Assembly (NCBI GenBank): GCA_003220225.1
Contig: QHRU01000035.1
Span: forward strand, 62,001 to 126,000
Reading direction: 5' to 3'
Origin: Candidatus Rokuibacteriota bacterium
GTDB lineage: Bacteria; Methylomirabilota; Methylomirabilia; Rokubacteriales; CSP1-6
Length of the DNA: 64,000 nucleotides
Shown: positions 1 through 10,046 of the stretch, piece after piece
Layout: each line of letters starts with the position of its first letter
How positions within the stretch are numbered: position 1 is the first letter of the stretch
Notes under the pieces: model-generated
Databases searched by the model: none
Seen by the model: the letters and a program-made list of their open reading frames with translations, nothing else
What the model was told of the DNA's origin: nothing
Translations under genes and position numbers: made by a program

Positions 1-1211
1 TGGATCCGCCGGGCGACGTGCAGACCGACGCGCAGTTCATCTGCACGCTGGCCCACCGACTCCAGAAGATGTACGCGAGCAGCAAGAAGGAGCGGGACAA
101 GGGATTTCGGGCCGCGAACTTCACCTACGGCGCGAAGCCCGACCATCCCGAGATGGTCGAGGTCCTGAAGGAGGTCAACGGCGTCGCGACCGAGGACATC
201 ACCGACAAGGAAGGCAAGGTCCTCTACAAGAAGGGCCAGCCGATCGCCTCATTCGCGCAGCTCACGGACGACGGCAAGACGACGTCCGGTTGCTGGATCT
301 ATACGGGCGTCACCGTGGAGAGCCCGGACGGCAAGCTCATCAACAAGGCGGCCTCGCGCAAGCCGGCCGACGGCACCGACTACCTGGCACACGGCTGGGG
401 TTTCTCGTGGCCGGCGAACCGCCGCATCCTCTACAACCGCGCCTCCGCCGATCTCCACGGCAAGCCGTGGAGCGAGAAGAAGAAGCTGATCTGGTGGGAT
501 CCGGCCGCCCCGGGGGCGAAGCCGGAGGACAAGCCGGGCAAATGGGTCGGGCTCGACGTTCCCGATTTCAACGCCTTCCTGGCGCCCGACGCGAAGAACG
601 GCGACAAGCCGTTCATCATGCGCGCCGACCTCGTGGGTGGGTTCTTCGGGCCGCTCAACGACGGGCCGTTCCCCGAGCACTACGAGCCGATCGAGTCACC
701 GACGAAGAATCTGTTGTCGAGGCAGCAGAACAACCCGGTCGCGAAGATCTGGAAGGTGCCTGACCAGAAGAACGAGCTGGCACCGGTCGGCTCGAAGGAC
801 TACCCGTACGTCATCACGACGTATCGCCTGACGGAGCACCATCTGTCCGGCGTCATGTCCCGCTACCTGCCGATGCTGGCCGAGCTGCACCACTCGCACT
901 TCGCCGAGATCAGCCACGAGCTGGCCAAGGAGCTCCGGATCGAGAACGGCGAGAAAATCACGGTGCTGAGCCCGCGCGGCAAGGTCCACGTGACCGCGAT
1001 GGTCACGAACCGCATCAAGCCGTTCATCATCGACGGCAAGACCGTGCACCAGATCGGCGTCCCCTGGCACTGGGGCTGGAAGGGCGTCGATCAGCTGCCG
1101 GGCAGCAAGGGCGACATCACCAATGACCTGTCGGCCACCGTCGGCGACCCCAACGTCTACATCCAGGAGACGAAAGCCTTTCTCTGCAATGTGAAGAAGG
1201 GGGTGGTGTAG
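1..1211 (+). CDS. fdoG: Formate dehydrogenase alpha subunit, C-terminal part (5' truncated by window edge)
   Basis: The frame is open from the first bases, so only the last 400 or so residues of a large molybdopterin/tungstopterin formate dehydrogenase catalytic subunit are present. Visible are the conserved stretch with HGWGFSWPANRRILYNR and a C-terminal molydopterin-dinucleotide-binding domain containing the sequence LHHSHFAEIS and a beta-barrel with VLSPRGKVHVTA. The protein oxidises formate to CO2 and passes electrons to the iron-sulfur subunit encoded 2 bases downstream. The active-site Cys/Sec and the N-terminal cluster lie outside the window, so selenocysteine use cannot be judged. The arrangement with an FdoH-like and an NrfD-like gene and fdhE supports a membrane-anchored respiratory enzyme. 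Identification as FdnG/FdoG type is good; the precise subtype is inferred. Confidence 0.9.
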   Translation, partial: DPPGDVQTDAQFICTLAHRLQKMYASSKKERDKGFRAANFTYGAKPDHPEMVEVLKEVNGVATEDITDKEGKVLYKKGQPIASFAQLTDDGKTTSGCWIYTGVTVESPDGKLINKAASRKPADGTDYLAHGWGFSWPANRRILYNRASADLHGKPWSEKKKLIWWDPAAPGAKPEDKPGKWVGLDVPDFNAFLAPDAKNGDKPFIMRADLVGGFFGPLNDGPFPEHYEPIESPTKNLLSRQQNNPVAKIWKVPDQKNELAPVGSKDYPYVITTYRLTEHHLSGVMSRYLPMLAELHHSHFAEISHELAKELRIENGEKITVLSPRGKVHVTAMVTNRIKPFIIDGKTVHQIGVPWHWGWKGVDQLPGSKGDITNDLSATVGDPNVYIQETKAFLCNVKKGVV

Positions 1212-1213
1212 CC

Positions 1214-1990
1214 ATGGCGCGCACGCTGGCGATGTTCACGGACACGTCCCTGTGCATCGGCTGTCGGGCCTGCCAGGTGGCGTGCAAGCAGTGGAACGAG
1301 CTCGGGCTCGAGGTGCCCGAGTGGACCGGCGGCTACCAGAACCACGCCCACTTCACCGACAAGACGTACCGGCTCGTGCGGTTCGTCGAGGCACCAGGCG
1401 CCAAGCCGAACGGTGATCTCGCCTGGCTGCTCATGTCGGACGTCTGCAAGCACTGCGCTCAGGCGGGCTGCCTGGACGCCTGCCCGACGGGCGCCATCTA
1501 CCGGACCGAGTTCGGCACGGTCAACATCAACCAGGACGTCTGCAATGGCTGCCGTTACTGCGTGGCCTCGTGCCCGTTCGGCGTCGTGTCGTTCAACGAG
1601 CAGACGGGCACCGCGAAGAAGTGCACCTTCTGCAACGACCGCATCCACAACGGCCTCGGGCCCGCCTGCGCCAAGGCGTGCCCCACCGACTCCATCCAGT
1701 TCGGCTTCCGCGACGAGCTGGTTGCCAAGGCGAACAAGCGCGTCGAGACGCTGAAGGGGATGGGCTTCAAGGACGCCCAGCTCTACGGCGCCGACAGCGG
1801 CGGCTTCCTGGGAGGCCTCAACGCGTTTTTCCTGCTGCTCGCCAAGCCGGCCACGTACAACCTGCCGGACAATCCCAAGCTCCCGCAGCGCAACGTCGTG
1901 GTGGATTCGCTCCTCTCCATCGGCTCGGCGGTCCTGGTCGGCCTCGGCGCGATGCTTGCCTTCCGCGAGCGCGGGAAGGGGGGCAGGTGA
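1214..1990 (+). CDS. fdoH: Formate dehydrogenase beta (iron-sulfur) subunit
   Basis: This 258-residue ferredoxin-type subunit transfers electrons from the formate dehydrogenase alpha subunit to the membrane. It begins with a first cluster CIGCRACQVACKQW (Cys14, 17, 20, 24). Further Cys groups follow: CKHCAQAGCLDACPTGAIY, CNGCRYCVASCPFG and CTFCNDRI with a distal CAKACPTDSIQFG, which together fit four [4Fe-4S] clusters as in FdnH/HybA relatives. Near the C-terminus (about residues 225-250) is a hydrophobic segment resembling the single membrane anchor of FdnH. The ATG lies 2 bases after the alpha-subunit stop, and the stop overlaps the next gene (TGATG), indicating one transcript. Confidence 0.93.
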   Translation: MARTLAMFTDTSLCIGCRACQVACKQWNELGLEVPEWTGGYQNHAHFTDKTYRLVRFVEAPGAKPNGDLAWLLMSDVCKHCAQAGCLDACPTGAIYRTEFGTVNINQDVCNGCRYCVASCPFGVVSFNEQTGTAKKCTFCNDRIHNGLGPACAKACPTDSIQFGFRDELVAKANKRVETLKGMGFKDAQLYGADSGGFLGGLNAFFLLLAKPATYNLPDNPKLPQRNVVVDSLLSIGSAVLVGLGAMLAFRERGKGGR

Positions 1991-2814
1991 TGCTCAAGGC
2001 GCCCGGCTGGGAGATGTCGATCGTCTGGTACTTCTTTCTCGGCGGCATCGCCGGCGGTGCGTACTTCACGGCGGCCATCGCCGACAACTTCGGCTCGCTC
2101 CGCGACCGGTCGGTGGCGCGCGTCGGCTATCTCCTCTCGCTTCCGCTCGTCGCCATCTGCGGCGTGCTGCTGATCGCCGACCTCGGCGTGCCGGCGCGGT
2201 TCATGAACATGATCCTGCACTTCAAGTTCTGGGACCCGATGTCCATCGGCGCGTGGGCGGTGGGCGTCTTCGGCGGATTCACGTTCGTGTCGTCGGTGCT
2301 GTCGTTCACGTCGTCGGACTCGCTGGCATCGCTGCGGCGCAAGATCTCGCTGGTGGGGATGCTGTTCGGGTTCTTCCTCGCGGGCTACACCGGCGTCCTG
2401 CTGAGCAACTCGGCGATGCCCTTCTGGGGCGACTCGCGGCTCATGGGCGCGCTCTTCCTCGCCTCGGGCGCCTCCACCGGCATGGCCGCGGTGGCGCTGA
2501 TCATGTTCCTCAGCGGGGGCTCGGCGGGCGAGGGCTGGCACAAGATCGAGGTGGCGGACCGCTTCTCGATGATCGTCGAGGTCATCGTGCTCGGGGTCTT
2601 CCTGGCACTCCTCGGCTCCGCCGCGCGTCCGATCACCAGCGGCCACTTCGGGCCGCTGTTCTGGGGCGGTCTCGTCGGGGCCGGGCTGATTCTCCCGCTG
2701 GTCTTGAACTTCTTCGGCGGTCGAGTGCGCGCGCTCGGCGCGGTGTCGGCCGCGCTCGTCCTGATGGGCGGCTTCATCCTGCGGTACGTCGTCGTCATGT
2801 CGATCCAGGGCTGA
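1990..2814 (+). CDS. NrfD/PsrC-family membrane subunit of formate dehydrogenase
   Basis: This is a 274-residue polytopic membrane protein with about eight hydrophobic helices, starting MLKAPGWEMSIVWYFFLGGIAGG. The N-terminal helix pattern and conserved Gly-rich turn identify the NrfD/polysulfide reductase membrane family, which exchanges electrons with quinone without haem. Here it replaces the cytochrome b subunit (FdoI) of the enterobacterial enzyme. The ATG at 1990 overlaps the fdoH stop, so the two are translationally coupled. It is the likely quinone-reactive anchor of the formate dehydrogenase. Assignment to NrfD-like is firm; the direction of electron flow (quinone reduction) is inferred from context. 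Confidence 0.88.
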   Translation: MLKAPGWEMSIVWYFFLGGIAGGAYFTAAIADNFGSLRDRSVARVGYLLSLPLVAICGVLLIADLGVPARFMNMILHFKFWDPMSIGAWAVGVFGGFTFVSSVLSFTSSDSLASLRRKISLVGMLFGFFLAGYTGVLLSNSAMPFWGDSRLMGALFLASGASTGMAAVALIMFLSGGSAGEGWHKIEVADRFSMIVEVIVLGVFLALLGSAARPITSGHFGPLFWGGLVGAGLILPLVLNFFGGRVRALGAVSAALVLMGGFILRYVVVMSIQG

Positions 2815-2830
2815 CGCGGACGACGCTGAC

Positions 2831-2884
2831 GACGGCCGCATCGTTGCGGCCGGGAGGTCTGGGGGGCCGGCTCGGGGCCCCCCG
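2831..2884. repeat. Double hairpin, GC-rich intergenic palindrome (family 1)
   Basis: Two adjacent perfect hairpins fill the 100-base gap between the NrfD-like gene and fdhE. The first has a 7-bp stem and 4-base loop (2834-2851). The second pairs GGGGGGCC at 2861-2868 with GGCCCCCC at 2876-2883 around a 7-base loop. The second is nearly the same as the hairpin at 61661-61683 (same stem, same TCT in front, same TCGG in the loop). It could act as a transcriptional attenuator, but only a weak T-run follows (attgttt). Confidence 0.7.
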
Positions 2885-2914
2885 GATTGTTTCTGGAAGC
2901 TGTGAGGGCTCCTG

Positions 2915-3772
2915 ATGACTGAGCTGCGCCAGGCCTGGACCGAGCTGCTCGCGCGGCGCCGGAGTCTGGCCGCGAGTCTGGCGCCCTACGGCGAGATGCT
3001 CGAGCGCTGGGCCGCATGGACGCCGCCGCGCCGCTCGCTGAGCTGGTCGGCGCAGCGTTGCCGCGAATCCTGGGCGCGCGCCGTCCCGCTCGCGGCGGAG
3101 GCGCCGCCGCCGCTCGACGCCGGCGACGTCGAAGATCTGCTCGGCGGCGCCATGGAGGAGGTCGCGGCCGTGGACCCCGCGCGCGCCCCGGCGCTCCAGC
3201 GGCTGGCGGGTGCGTGGGACGCGGGCGCGATCGGCCCCGACGCGCTGCTGCCACGACGCGACGGGCTCGGCGACGGCAGCGTGGAAGCCGCGAGCGGTCT
3301 CGACGCCCGGGCGGTGGCCTTCCTCTCGTATGCGACGCTGCGCCCCGTGCTGGAGGCTTGGCTCGAGCCGGCGCGTCCGCACTTCACGGAGGTCGACTGG
3401 GGCCGTGGCGTGTGTCCGTTCTGCGGCGCGCCGCCGGGCTTCGCCGACGTCGTCGAAGGCGGCCACCGCCGTCTCGCGTGTCACTTCTGCGGCGGCGCCT
3501 GGGGCTTCGCGAAGCTGCGCTGCCCGCTGTGCGGCGTGGAAGGTTCCAAGGACCTCCAGCGCCTTCAGGCCGAGGGCGAGGACGCCGGCTACGTGATCTC
3601 CGGCTGTCGCGCCTGCCGCGGCTACCTCAAGGAGCTGGATCGGCGCGAGCGCTGGAACGGCGGCCCGCCGTTGCTGGAAGACTGGGCGTCGCCCCACCTC
3701 GACGTCGTTGCCCGCCGTGAGGGGCTTCGCAAGCCGCTGCCGGCGCTGCTCGACCTCGCCCGGACACCCTGA
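2915..3772 (+). CDS. fdhE: Formate dehydrogenase accessory protein FdhE
   Basis: FdhE proteins are rubredoxin-like cytoplasmic factors needed for maturation of membrane formate dehydrogenases. This 285-residue protein has an alpha-helical N-terminal half and, from about residue 168 on, four Cys-X2-Cys pairs (CPFC, CHFC, CPLC, CRAC), the family's iron-binding signature. The ATG at 2915 is preceded by a GAGGG-like ribosome site. It lies directly downstream of the formate dehydrogenase structural genes, separated by the hairpin pair at 2831-2884, so it may be expressed at a lower level from the same transcript. Length and Cys layout match the family. Confidence 0.9.
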   Translation: MTELRQAWTELLARRRSLAASLAPYGEMLERWAAWTPPRRSLSWSAQRCRESWARAVPLAAEAPPPLDAGDVEDLLGGAMEEVAAVDPARAPALQRLAGAWDAGAIGPDALLPRRDGLGDGSVEAASGLDARAVAFLSYATLRPVLEAWLEPARPHFTEVDWGRGVCPFCGAPPGFADVVEGGHRRLACHFCGGAWGFAKLRCPLCGVEGSKDLQRLQAEGEDAGYVISGCRACRGYLKELDRRERWNGGPPLLEDWASPHLDVVARREGLRKPLPALLDLARTP

Positions 3773-3795
3773 TCCCGCTCCGCGCATCGGGAATG

Positions 3796-3804
3796 TGGTA
3801 AACT
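3796..3804 (+). promoter_or_regulatory. Candidate extended -10 promoter for the haem operon
   Basis: TGG followed by TAAACT (hexamer 3799-3804) is an extended -10 element 27 bases before the hemX start, in the only non-coding gap between fdhE and the haem operon. No convincing -35 is seen. Similar GTGGTA-type elements precede the tRNA cluster (36331) and the radical SAM gene (39491). Confidence 0.45.
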
Positions 3805-3831
3805 CCCGGTGCGATTGATGTTTTAGCGGTC

Positions 3832-4635
3832 ATGCATCCGCACTTACAGAACATCGCGATCATCGCCTACGTCTGCGCCATGGGACTGGCGCTGGCGCAC
3901 CTCGTCCAGCGCCAGACGCTCGTTCATCGTCTGGCTGTGCTCGCCACGCTGGTCGGCTGGATCGCCCACACCCTGGCGCTGGTGGTCCACGCCATCGAGA
4001 TCGGCGGCCCGCCGCTCGGCACGCTGCCGAACGCGGTGTCCGTGGTCGTCTGGGTCGTCGTGCTGCTCGAGATGCTGGTCGAGCGGCAATCGGGCGTCAC
4101 GGTGCTCGGCGCGTTCGTGATGCCCGTGGTCGTCGTGCTGAGCCTCAAGTCCTCGGTGGCGCGCCCGGTCACGCTGGCCCCGGCGCTGGGCAACGCGTGG
4201 ATCTGGATCCACATCGCGCTCGCGCTGGTGGGCATCGCGGCCTTCGTCCTCAATTTCGCGGGCGCCATCATGTACCTGCTGCAGGAGCGCCAGATCCGCC
4301 ACAAGCGGCCGGGCCGCTTCTATCATCGCCTGCCGCCGCTCCAGACGCTCGATCGCTGGACGTACCGCACGCTTGCGCTGGGCTTTCCGTTCCTCACCAC
4401 GGGGCTCATTCTCGGCGCCGTGTGGGCGCGCACGGCGTGGGGCAGCGTCTTCGCCTTCGACCCGCTCGCGTTCTTCTCGCTGGTGGCCTGGGTGATCTAC
4501 GCCGGCACGCTCGCCGGCCGCGCCGCCGGCGGCTGGCACGGGCGGCGCGCGGCGTACTTCGCGATCGTCGGCTTCGCGGCGCTCGTGCTCACCCTCGGCG
4601 CCGGGCTCTTCCTGCCCGGGCGACACGGCGCCTGA
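3832..4635 (+). CDS. hemX: HemX/CcsA-like cytochrome c assembly family membrane protein
   Basis: This 267-residue protein has about eight transmembrane helices and the cytochrome c assembly (CcsA/CcmC/HemX) fold, including a WIWIHI segment near residue 122 that resembles the family's conserved tryptophan-rich loop. In many bacteria such a gene stands immediately before hemA; Bacillus HemX lowers the cellular HemA level. Here its stop overlaps the hemA ATG, so it heads the haem operon. It may act in haem handling or in control of glutamyl-tRNA reductase. A role in cytochrome c biogenesis (CcsA, with ResB elsewhere) is the alternative. The start ATG is the first in the frame after the candidate promoter. 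Confidence 0.8.
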   Translation: MHPHLQNIAIIAYVCAMGLALAHLVQRQTLVHRLAVLATLVGWIAHTLALVVHAIEIGGPPLGTLPNAVSVVVWVVVLLEMLVERQSGVTVLGAFVMPVVVVLSLKSSVARPVTLAPALGNAWIWIHIALALVGIAAFVLNFAGAIMYLLQERQIRHKRPGRFYHRLPPLQTLDRWTYRTLALGFPFLTTGLILGAVWARTAWGSVFAFDPLAFFSLVAWVIYAGTLAGRAAGGWHGRRAAYFAIVGFAALVLTLGAGLFLPGRHGA

Positions 4636-5906
4636 TGCCGCTGTTCGCCGCCGGCGTCAGCCACAAGAACGCGCCGCTGGCGCTGCGCGAGCAGCTCGCC
4701 GCCGACGAGGACAAGGTCCGCGAGATCCTGCGCGACCTCGTGGGCGGCGGCACGCTGCGCGAGGCCGTGATCCTGTCGACGTGCAACCGCGTCGAGGTCT
4801 ACGGCGTCGCCGACGTGCCGGGCGAGGCGCGCGCGGCGGCGTTCCGCCACCTGTGCCGGCAGCGGGGCGTGGCAAGCGCCGCCGTCGAGGGACTCCTCTA
4901 CACGTACGCCGAGGAGGACGCGATCCGGCACGCCTTCCGCGTCGCGGCGAGCCTCGACTCGATGATGATCGGCGAGCCGCAGATCCTCGGCCAGGTGAAG
5001 GACGCCTTCGCGCTCGCGCAGGGCTGCGAGGCGGTGGGCCCCGCGCTGCACACGCTCTTCACGCAGGCCTTTGCCGTGGCCAAGCGCGTGCGCACCGAGA
5101 CGGAGATCGCGCGGCACGCCGTGTCGGTCTCGTTCGCGGCCGTCGAGCTGGCCAAGACGATCTTCGCGAAGCTGGCTGGGCGCGCCGTGCTGCTGCTGGG
5201 CGCCGGCAAGATGAGCGAGCTGGCGGCCAAGCACCTCGTGGAGCAGGGCGCCTTCCCGATCTACGTCGTGAACCGCACGTGGGCGCGCGCCCAGGAGCTG
5301 GCGCGCGCGCTGTCGGGCACGGCGGTGCCGTTCGAGGAGCTGGGGACGGCGCTGGCCGCGGTCGACATCGTGATCACGTCCACGGGAGCGGCGGCGCCGA
5401 TCGTCACGCGCGACATGGTCGCCCCCGTCGTGCGGGGCCGCGGCACCCGGCCGCTCTTCTTCATCGACATCGCGGTGCCGCGCGACGTCGAGCCGGGCGT
5501 CGACGCGCTGCCGGGCGTCTATCGCTACGACATCGACGATCTCCAGCAGGTGGTCGACGCGAACATTCGTGAGCGGCTGCGCGAGGCGCAGCGTGGAGAG
5601 GCGCTCGTCGAGCGTGAGGTGGCGAAGTTCCGCGCGCGGCTGGGCGACGTGGAGGTCATCCCGACCATCGTGTCGCTGCGCGAGCGCCTGGAGGAGATCC
5701 GCGCCGGCGAGGTGCGGAGGACCCTGGCGCGACTGCCCGACGCCTCGCCCGAGACGCGCGCCGCCCTCGAGGCGCTGTCGGCGGGGATCGTGAACAAGAT
5801 CCTGCACGCGCCGATCACCAAGCTGCGCGAGTCGTCGCGCGCCGGCGCGCACCGCTCGTGGCTCGCGCTCGTGCACGAGCTGTTCGGCCTGGGGCGGCGC
5901 TCGTGA
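4635..5906 (+). CDS. hemA: Glutamyl-tRNA reductase
   Basis: HemA catalyses the first committed step of the C5 pathway, NADPH-dependent reduction of glutamyl-tRNA(Glu) to glutamate-1-semialdehyde. The 423-residue protein contains the STCNR motif with catalytic Cys50, the GEPQILGQVK segment, an NADPH-binding GAGKMSELAAKHL loop at about residue 193, and a C-terminal helical dimerisation domain. ATG 4635 overlaps the hemX stop (TGATG), and the 3' end overlaps hemC (GTGA). Its product is converted by HemL, which in this genome is encoded in the same region but fused to a JAMM protease (10313-12055). Confidence 0.97.
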   Translation: MPLFAAGVSHKNAPLALREQLAADEDKVREILRDLVGGGTLREAVILSTCNRVEVYGVADVPGEARAAAFRHLCRQRGVASAAVEGLLYTYAEEDAIRHAFRVAASLDSMMIGEPQILGQVKDAFALAQGCEAVGPALHTLFTQAFAVAKRVRTETEIARHAVSVSFAAVELAKTIFAKLAGRAVLLLGAGKMSELAAKHLVEQGAFPIYVVNRTWARAQELARALSGTAVPFEELGTALAAVDIVITSTGAAAPIVTRDMVAPVVRGRGTRPLFFIDIAVPRDVEPGVDALPGVYRYDIDDLQQVVDANIRERLREAQRGEALVEREVAKFRARLGDVEVIPTIVSLRERLEEIRAGEVRRTLARLPDASPETRAALEALSAGIVNKILHAPITKLRESSRAGAHRSWLALVHELFGLGRRS

Positions 5907-6829
5907 TCCGCCTGGCGACGCGCGGCAGCGTGCTGGCGCTGGCCCAGGCGCGGGTCGTCGCCTCCGGGCTCGAGGCGGCCGGCCTGCGCGTGGAGATCGT
6001 GCCGATGCGCACGGAGGGCGACCGCCGGGCCGAGGCGCGGCTGGCCGCCATCGGCGGCAAGGGCCTGTTCGTGCGTGAGATCGAGGACGCGCTGCTGCGC
6101 GGTGACGCCGACGTCGCCGTGCACAGCCTCAAGGACCTGCCGGCCGATCTGCCGCGCGGTCTGACCCTCGCGGTCTTTCCCGAGCGCGAGGACCCGCGTG
6201 ATGTGCTCGTCGCGCGCGAAGCGGGCGGCCTCGAGACGCTGCCGCGCGGCGCGATGGTCGGCACCTCGAGCCCGCGCCGTCGGGCGATCGCGCTGTCGCT
6301 GCGTCCCGATCTCCGTGTGGCGCCGATCCGCGGCAACGTCGACACGCGGCTGGTCAAGCTCCAGACCGGCGAGTGGGGCGCCGTCCTGCTCGCGGCGGCG
6401 GGGCTGCGGCGCCTCGGCCTCGAGCCGCGCCACGCGACGCCCCTGGCGCCCGAGGTGTTCGTGCCCGCGGTGGGGCAGGGGGTGCTCGGCGTGCAGGCGC
6501 GCGCGGACGACGCGGCGACGCTGGCCGCACTGCGCCCGCTCGATCACGCGGCCACGCGCGCCTGCGCGCTGGCCGAGCGCGCGTTCCTGGCGCGGCTCGG
6601 GGCCTCGTGCGTGACGCCGATGGCCGCGCACGCGCGGCTCACCGACGGGCGACTGGTCGTGCATGGTCTCGTCGCGAGCGAGGACGGGCGGGAGGTCCTG
6701 CGCGAGCGCGGCGAGGGCGCCGCCGCCGAGGCGGAGACCCTCGGTCGTGCCGTGGCCGACGCGCTGCTCGCACGCGGCGCCGCCGGCGTGACCGCGCTGC
6801 GGCCGGCGGAGGTGAGCGGTGGACGCTGA
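5903..6829 (+). CDS. hemC: Hydroxymethylbilane synthase (porphobilinogen deaminase)
   Basis: This 308-residue enzyme joins four porphobilinogens into hydroxymethylbilane. It starts at GTG 5903 inside the hemA stop (GTGA) with MIRLATRGSVLALAQA, and carries the VHSLKDLP motif, the GTSSPRR motif, and Cys236 in LGASC, which holds the dipyrromethane cofactor. Length is normal for the family. It overlaps hemD by 11 bases, supporting tight coupling in the haem operon. Confidence 0.97.
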   Translation: MIRLATRGSVLALAQARVVASGLEAAGLRVEIVPMRTEGDRRAEARLAAIGGKGLFVREIEDALLRGDADVAVHSLKDLPADLPRGLTLAVFPEREDPRDVLVAREAGGLETLPRGAMVGTSSPRRRAIALSLRPDLRVAPIRGNVDTRLVKLQTGEWGAVLLAAAGLRRLGLEPRHATPLAPEVFVPAVGQGVLGVQARADDAATLAALRPLDHAATRACALAERAFLARLGASCVTPMAAHARLTDGRLVVHGLVASEDGREVLRERGEGAAAEAETLGRAVADALLARGAAGVTALRPAEVSGGR

Positions 6830-7694
6830 TCGCGGCGCGCCGCCCCGCTCGTCCTCCCGCGCCGCGTCGCGAGCGCAGGCGCGTCCGCTGGAAGGCCGGA
6901 CCATCGTGGTGACGCGGGCGGCCGCCCAGGCGCAGCGTTTCACGCAGCTCCTCGAGGCCGCCGGCGCGCGCGTGATCGAGGCGCCGGCGATCGTCATCGG
7001 GCCGCCCGCCTCGTGGGAGCACCTCGACGCCGCGCTCGGCGCGCTGTCGACGTTCAGCTGGCTCGTCTTCACGAGCGTCAACGGCGTCACCATGGTGGAC
7101 CGCCGGCTGTCGGCGCTCGGGCTCGCGTGGTCAGGCCTGACGGGCCGGCGGGTGGCGGCGATCGGGCCGGCGACCGCCGACGCGCTGCGCGAGCACGGCG
7201 TGCGCGTCGACGTGGTGCCCGCGGAGTACCGCGCGGAGGGCCTCGTGGAGCGCCTGCGCGGCCTGCTGGGCCGCGGCGATCGCGTGCTCCTGCCGCGCGC
7301 GGCCCAGACCCGCGACGTGCTGGTGACCTCACTGCGCGCCCTCGGCGTGGAGGTCGTCGAGGTGCCGGCGTACGCCACCCGCCGCGCCGAGGGCAACAGC
7401 GCGCGGCTGGGCGAGGCGCTGAGCGCCGGCGCCGTGGACGCGGTGACCTTCACCTCGTCGTCCACCGCGCGAAACTTCGCCGAGATGTTCAGCGAGGCGG
7501 AGCGGCGGGCGTGGCGCGGCCGCGTTGCGGTCGCCTCGATCGGGCCCATCACGGCGGCCACCGCCGCCGAGTACGGCCTGGCCACCGACATCATGCCCGC
7601 GGAGTACACGATCCCCGCCCTCGCGCGGGCGATCGTCGAGTGGTTCGCGCGGATCCCGAAGCGCCCCGGCCCGCGGGGCAGGAGGAGCGACTGA
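6819..7694 (+). CDS. hemD: Uroporphyrinogen-III synthase
   Basis: HemD inverts ring D while cyclising hydroxymethylbilane to uroporphyrinogen III. The 291-residue product begins at GTG 6819, and after a 25-residue basic, Ser/Ala-rich leader the HemD fold starts at about [10 protein letters not shown]. Typical bilobal features are seen: [10 protein letters not shown] near residue 85 and [12 protein letters not shown] in the second lobe. It is not fused to a methyltransferase, unlike many HemD proteins. The stop overlaps the hemB ATG. Assignment rests on motif pattern and on the hemA-C-D-B order. Confidence 0.93.
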   Translation: MDADRGAPPRSSSRAASRAQARPLEGRTIVVTRAAAQAQRFTQLLEAAGARVIEAPAIVIGPPASWEHLDAALGALSTFSWLVFTSVNGVTMVDRRLSALGLAWSGLTGRRVAAIGPATADALREHGVRVDVVPAEYRAEGLVERLRGLLGRGDRVLLPRAAQTRDVLVTSLRALGVEVVEVPAYATRRAEGNSARLGEALSAGAVDAVTFTSSSTARNFAEMFSEAERRAWRGRVAVASIGPITAATAAEYGLATDIMPAEYTIPALARAIVEWFARIPKRPGPRGRRSD

Positions 7695-8683
7695 TGGCCC
7701 ACGGCATGTTCCGCCCGCGTCGGCTGCGCGAGAAGCCGCTGTTGCGGAAGCTCGTGCGCGAGACGGCGCTGTCGGTCGACGACTTCGTCTACCCGCTGTT
7801 CGTCGTGCACGGACGCGGCGTGCGCGAGCCGATCGCGCCGATGCCGGGTCAGCACCGCTTCTCGGTGGACGAGCTGGTCAAGGAGTGCAAGGACGCCGCC
7901 GGCATGGGCATCCCCGGCGTGCTTCTGTTCGGCATCCCGTCGGACAAGGACCCGCGCGGCTCGGAGGCGTACGCCGACGACGGCATCGTCCAGCAGGCGG
8001 TGCGCGCCGTGAAGGACACGGTGCCCGACCTCCTCGTCATCACCGACGTGTGCCTGTGCGAGTACACGAGCCACGGCCACTGCGGCGTGGTCGAGGACGG
8101 CGCCGTGCGCAACGACCCGACGCTGGAGTTGCTCGCGCGCACCGCGGTCTCGCACGCGGAGGCCGGCGCCGACATGGTCGCGCCCTCGGACATGATGGAC
8201 GGGCGCGTGGGCGCGATTCGCGAGGCGCTCGACGAGTCCTCGTTCGCCGAGACGCCGATCATGGCCTACTCGGCGAAGTACGCGTCCTGCTTCTTCGAGC
8301 CGTTCCGGGCCGCCGCGGAATCGACGCCGCAGTTCGGGGACCGGCGCTCGTACCAGATGGATCCCGCCAACGCGCAGGAGGCGATGCGCGAGATCGCCCT
8401 GGATCTGGACGAGGGCGCGGACATCGTCATGGTCAAGCCCGCGCTGCCCTACCTCGACGTGATCTCGCGCGCGAAGCTCGAGTTCGGAGTGCCGCTGGCC
8501 GCCTACTCGGTGTCCGGCGAGTACGCGATGATCCGCGCCGCCGGCCAGCTCGGCTGGCTCGACGAGGAGCGCGCGATGCTCGAGGCCCTGACCGGGATCC
8601 GCCGCGCCGGCGCCGACATCGTCATCACCTACTTCGCCCGGCAGGCGGCGCGGCTGCTCGAGCGCGGCCTGGGCGCGCGGTGA
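7694..8683 (+). CDS. hemB: Delta-aminolevulinic acid dehydratase (porphobilinogen synthase)
   Basis: HemB condenses two 5-aminolevulinate molecules into porphobilinogen. The 329-residue protein has the zinc-type cysteine triad (Cys120, Cys122, Cys130 in [13 protein letters not shown]), which argues for a Zn-dependent rather than Mg-only enzyme. The two Schiff-base lysines are Lys195 (YSAKYAS) and Lys248 ([10 protein letters not shown]). ATG 7694 overlaps the hemD stop. It ends 10 bases before the Rrf2 gene, so transcription may continue into the cysteine-synthase/hemL segment. Confidence 0.97.
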   Translation: MAHGMFRPRRLREKPLLRKLVRETALSVDDFVYPLFVVHGRGVREPIAPMPGQHRFSVDELVKECKDAAGMGIPGVLLFGIPSDKDPRGSEAYADDGIVQQAVRAVKDTVPDLLVITDVCLCEYTSHGHCGVVEDGAVRNDPTLELLARTAVSHAEAGADMVAPSDMMDGRVGAIREALDESSFAETPIMAYSAKYASCFFEPFRAAAESTPQFGDRRSYQMDPANAQEAMREIALDLDEGADIVMVKPALPYLDVISRAKLEFGVPLAAYSVSGEYAMIRAAGQLGWLDEERAMLEALTGIRRAGADIVITYFARQAARLLERGLGAR

Positions 8684-8693
8684 GGCCGCGCGG

Positions 8694-9109
8694 ATGAGGA
8701 TCTCGGCCAAGGGCGAGTATGCGATCAAGGCCATGCTCGACCTGGCGCTGCAGCGCGAGCGCGGGCTGATCCCCATCCAGGAGATCGCCGAGCGGCAGTC
8801 GATCCCGCAGCGCTACCTCGAACAGGTGCTCCTGTCGCTCAAACGCGCCGGGCTCCTGACCTCCAAGCGCGGCTCGACGGGCGGCTATCATCTCACTCGC
8901 GATCCCGAGGACATCACGGTCGGCGCCGTGCTGCGCGCCGTCGAGGGCACGCGCGCCGCCTTCCAGGCGGGCGCCTCCGTCGACCTCGCGGACCTCTGGC
9001 TGGAGATCTCGGAGGCGGTGTCGAAGGTGGTGGATCGCGTCACCTTCGGTGAACTGGTCGCGCGGGCGCGGGAGCGTCGCAGCCGCGCGCGGCCGATGTA
9101 CCACATCTA

Positions 9110-9110
<1 letters not shown>
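8694..9110 (+). CDS. Rrf2-family transcriptional regulator without cluster cysteines
   Basis: This 138-residue winged-helix regulator of the Rrf2 family has N-terminal MRISAKGEYAIKAMLDLAL, the helix with IPQRYLEQVL, and the wing LTSKRGSTGGYHLTR. No cysteine occurs anywhere in the protein, so it cannot bind an Fe-S cluster as IscR or NsrR do. Cys-less family members such as CymR control cysteine metabolism and bind CysK. The stop overlaps the ATG of the cysteine synthase gene (TAATG), which fits a CymR-like sensor of cysteine supply. That role is inferred from context. Confidence 0.85.
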
Positions 9111-10030
<920 letters not shown>

Positions 10031-10046
10031 GAGGTCCGCGCCGATC

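Noticed and set aside
5525-8776. Long antisense open frame (over 1000 codons) opposite the haem genes
   Set aside because: It is opposite hemA-hemC-hemD-hemB, which have clear motifs. The Arg/Ala/His-rich translation is what high-GC complementary strands give.
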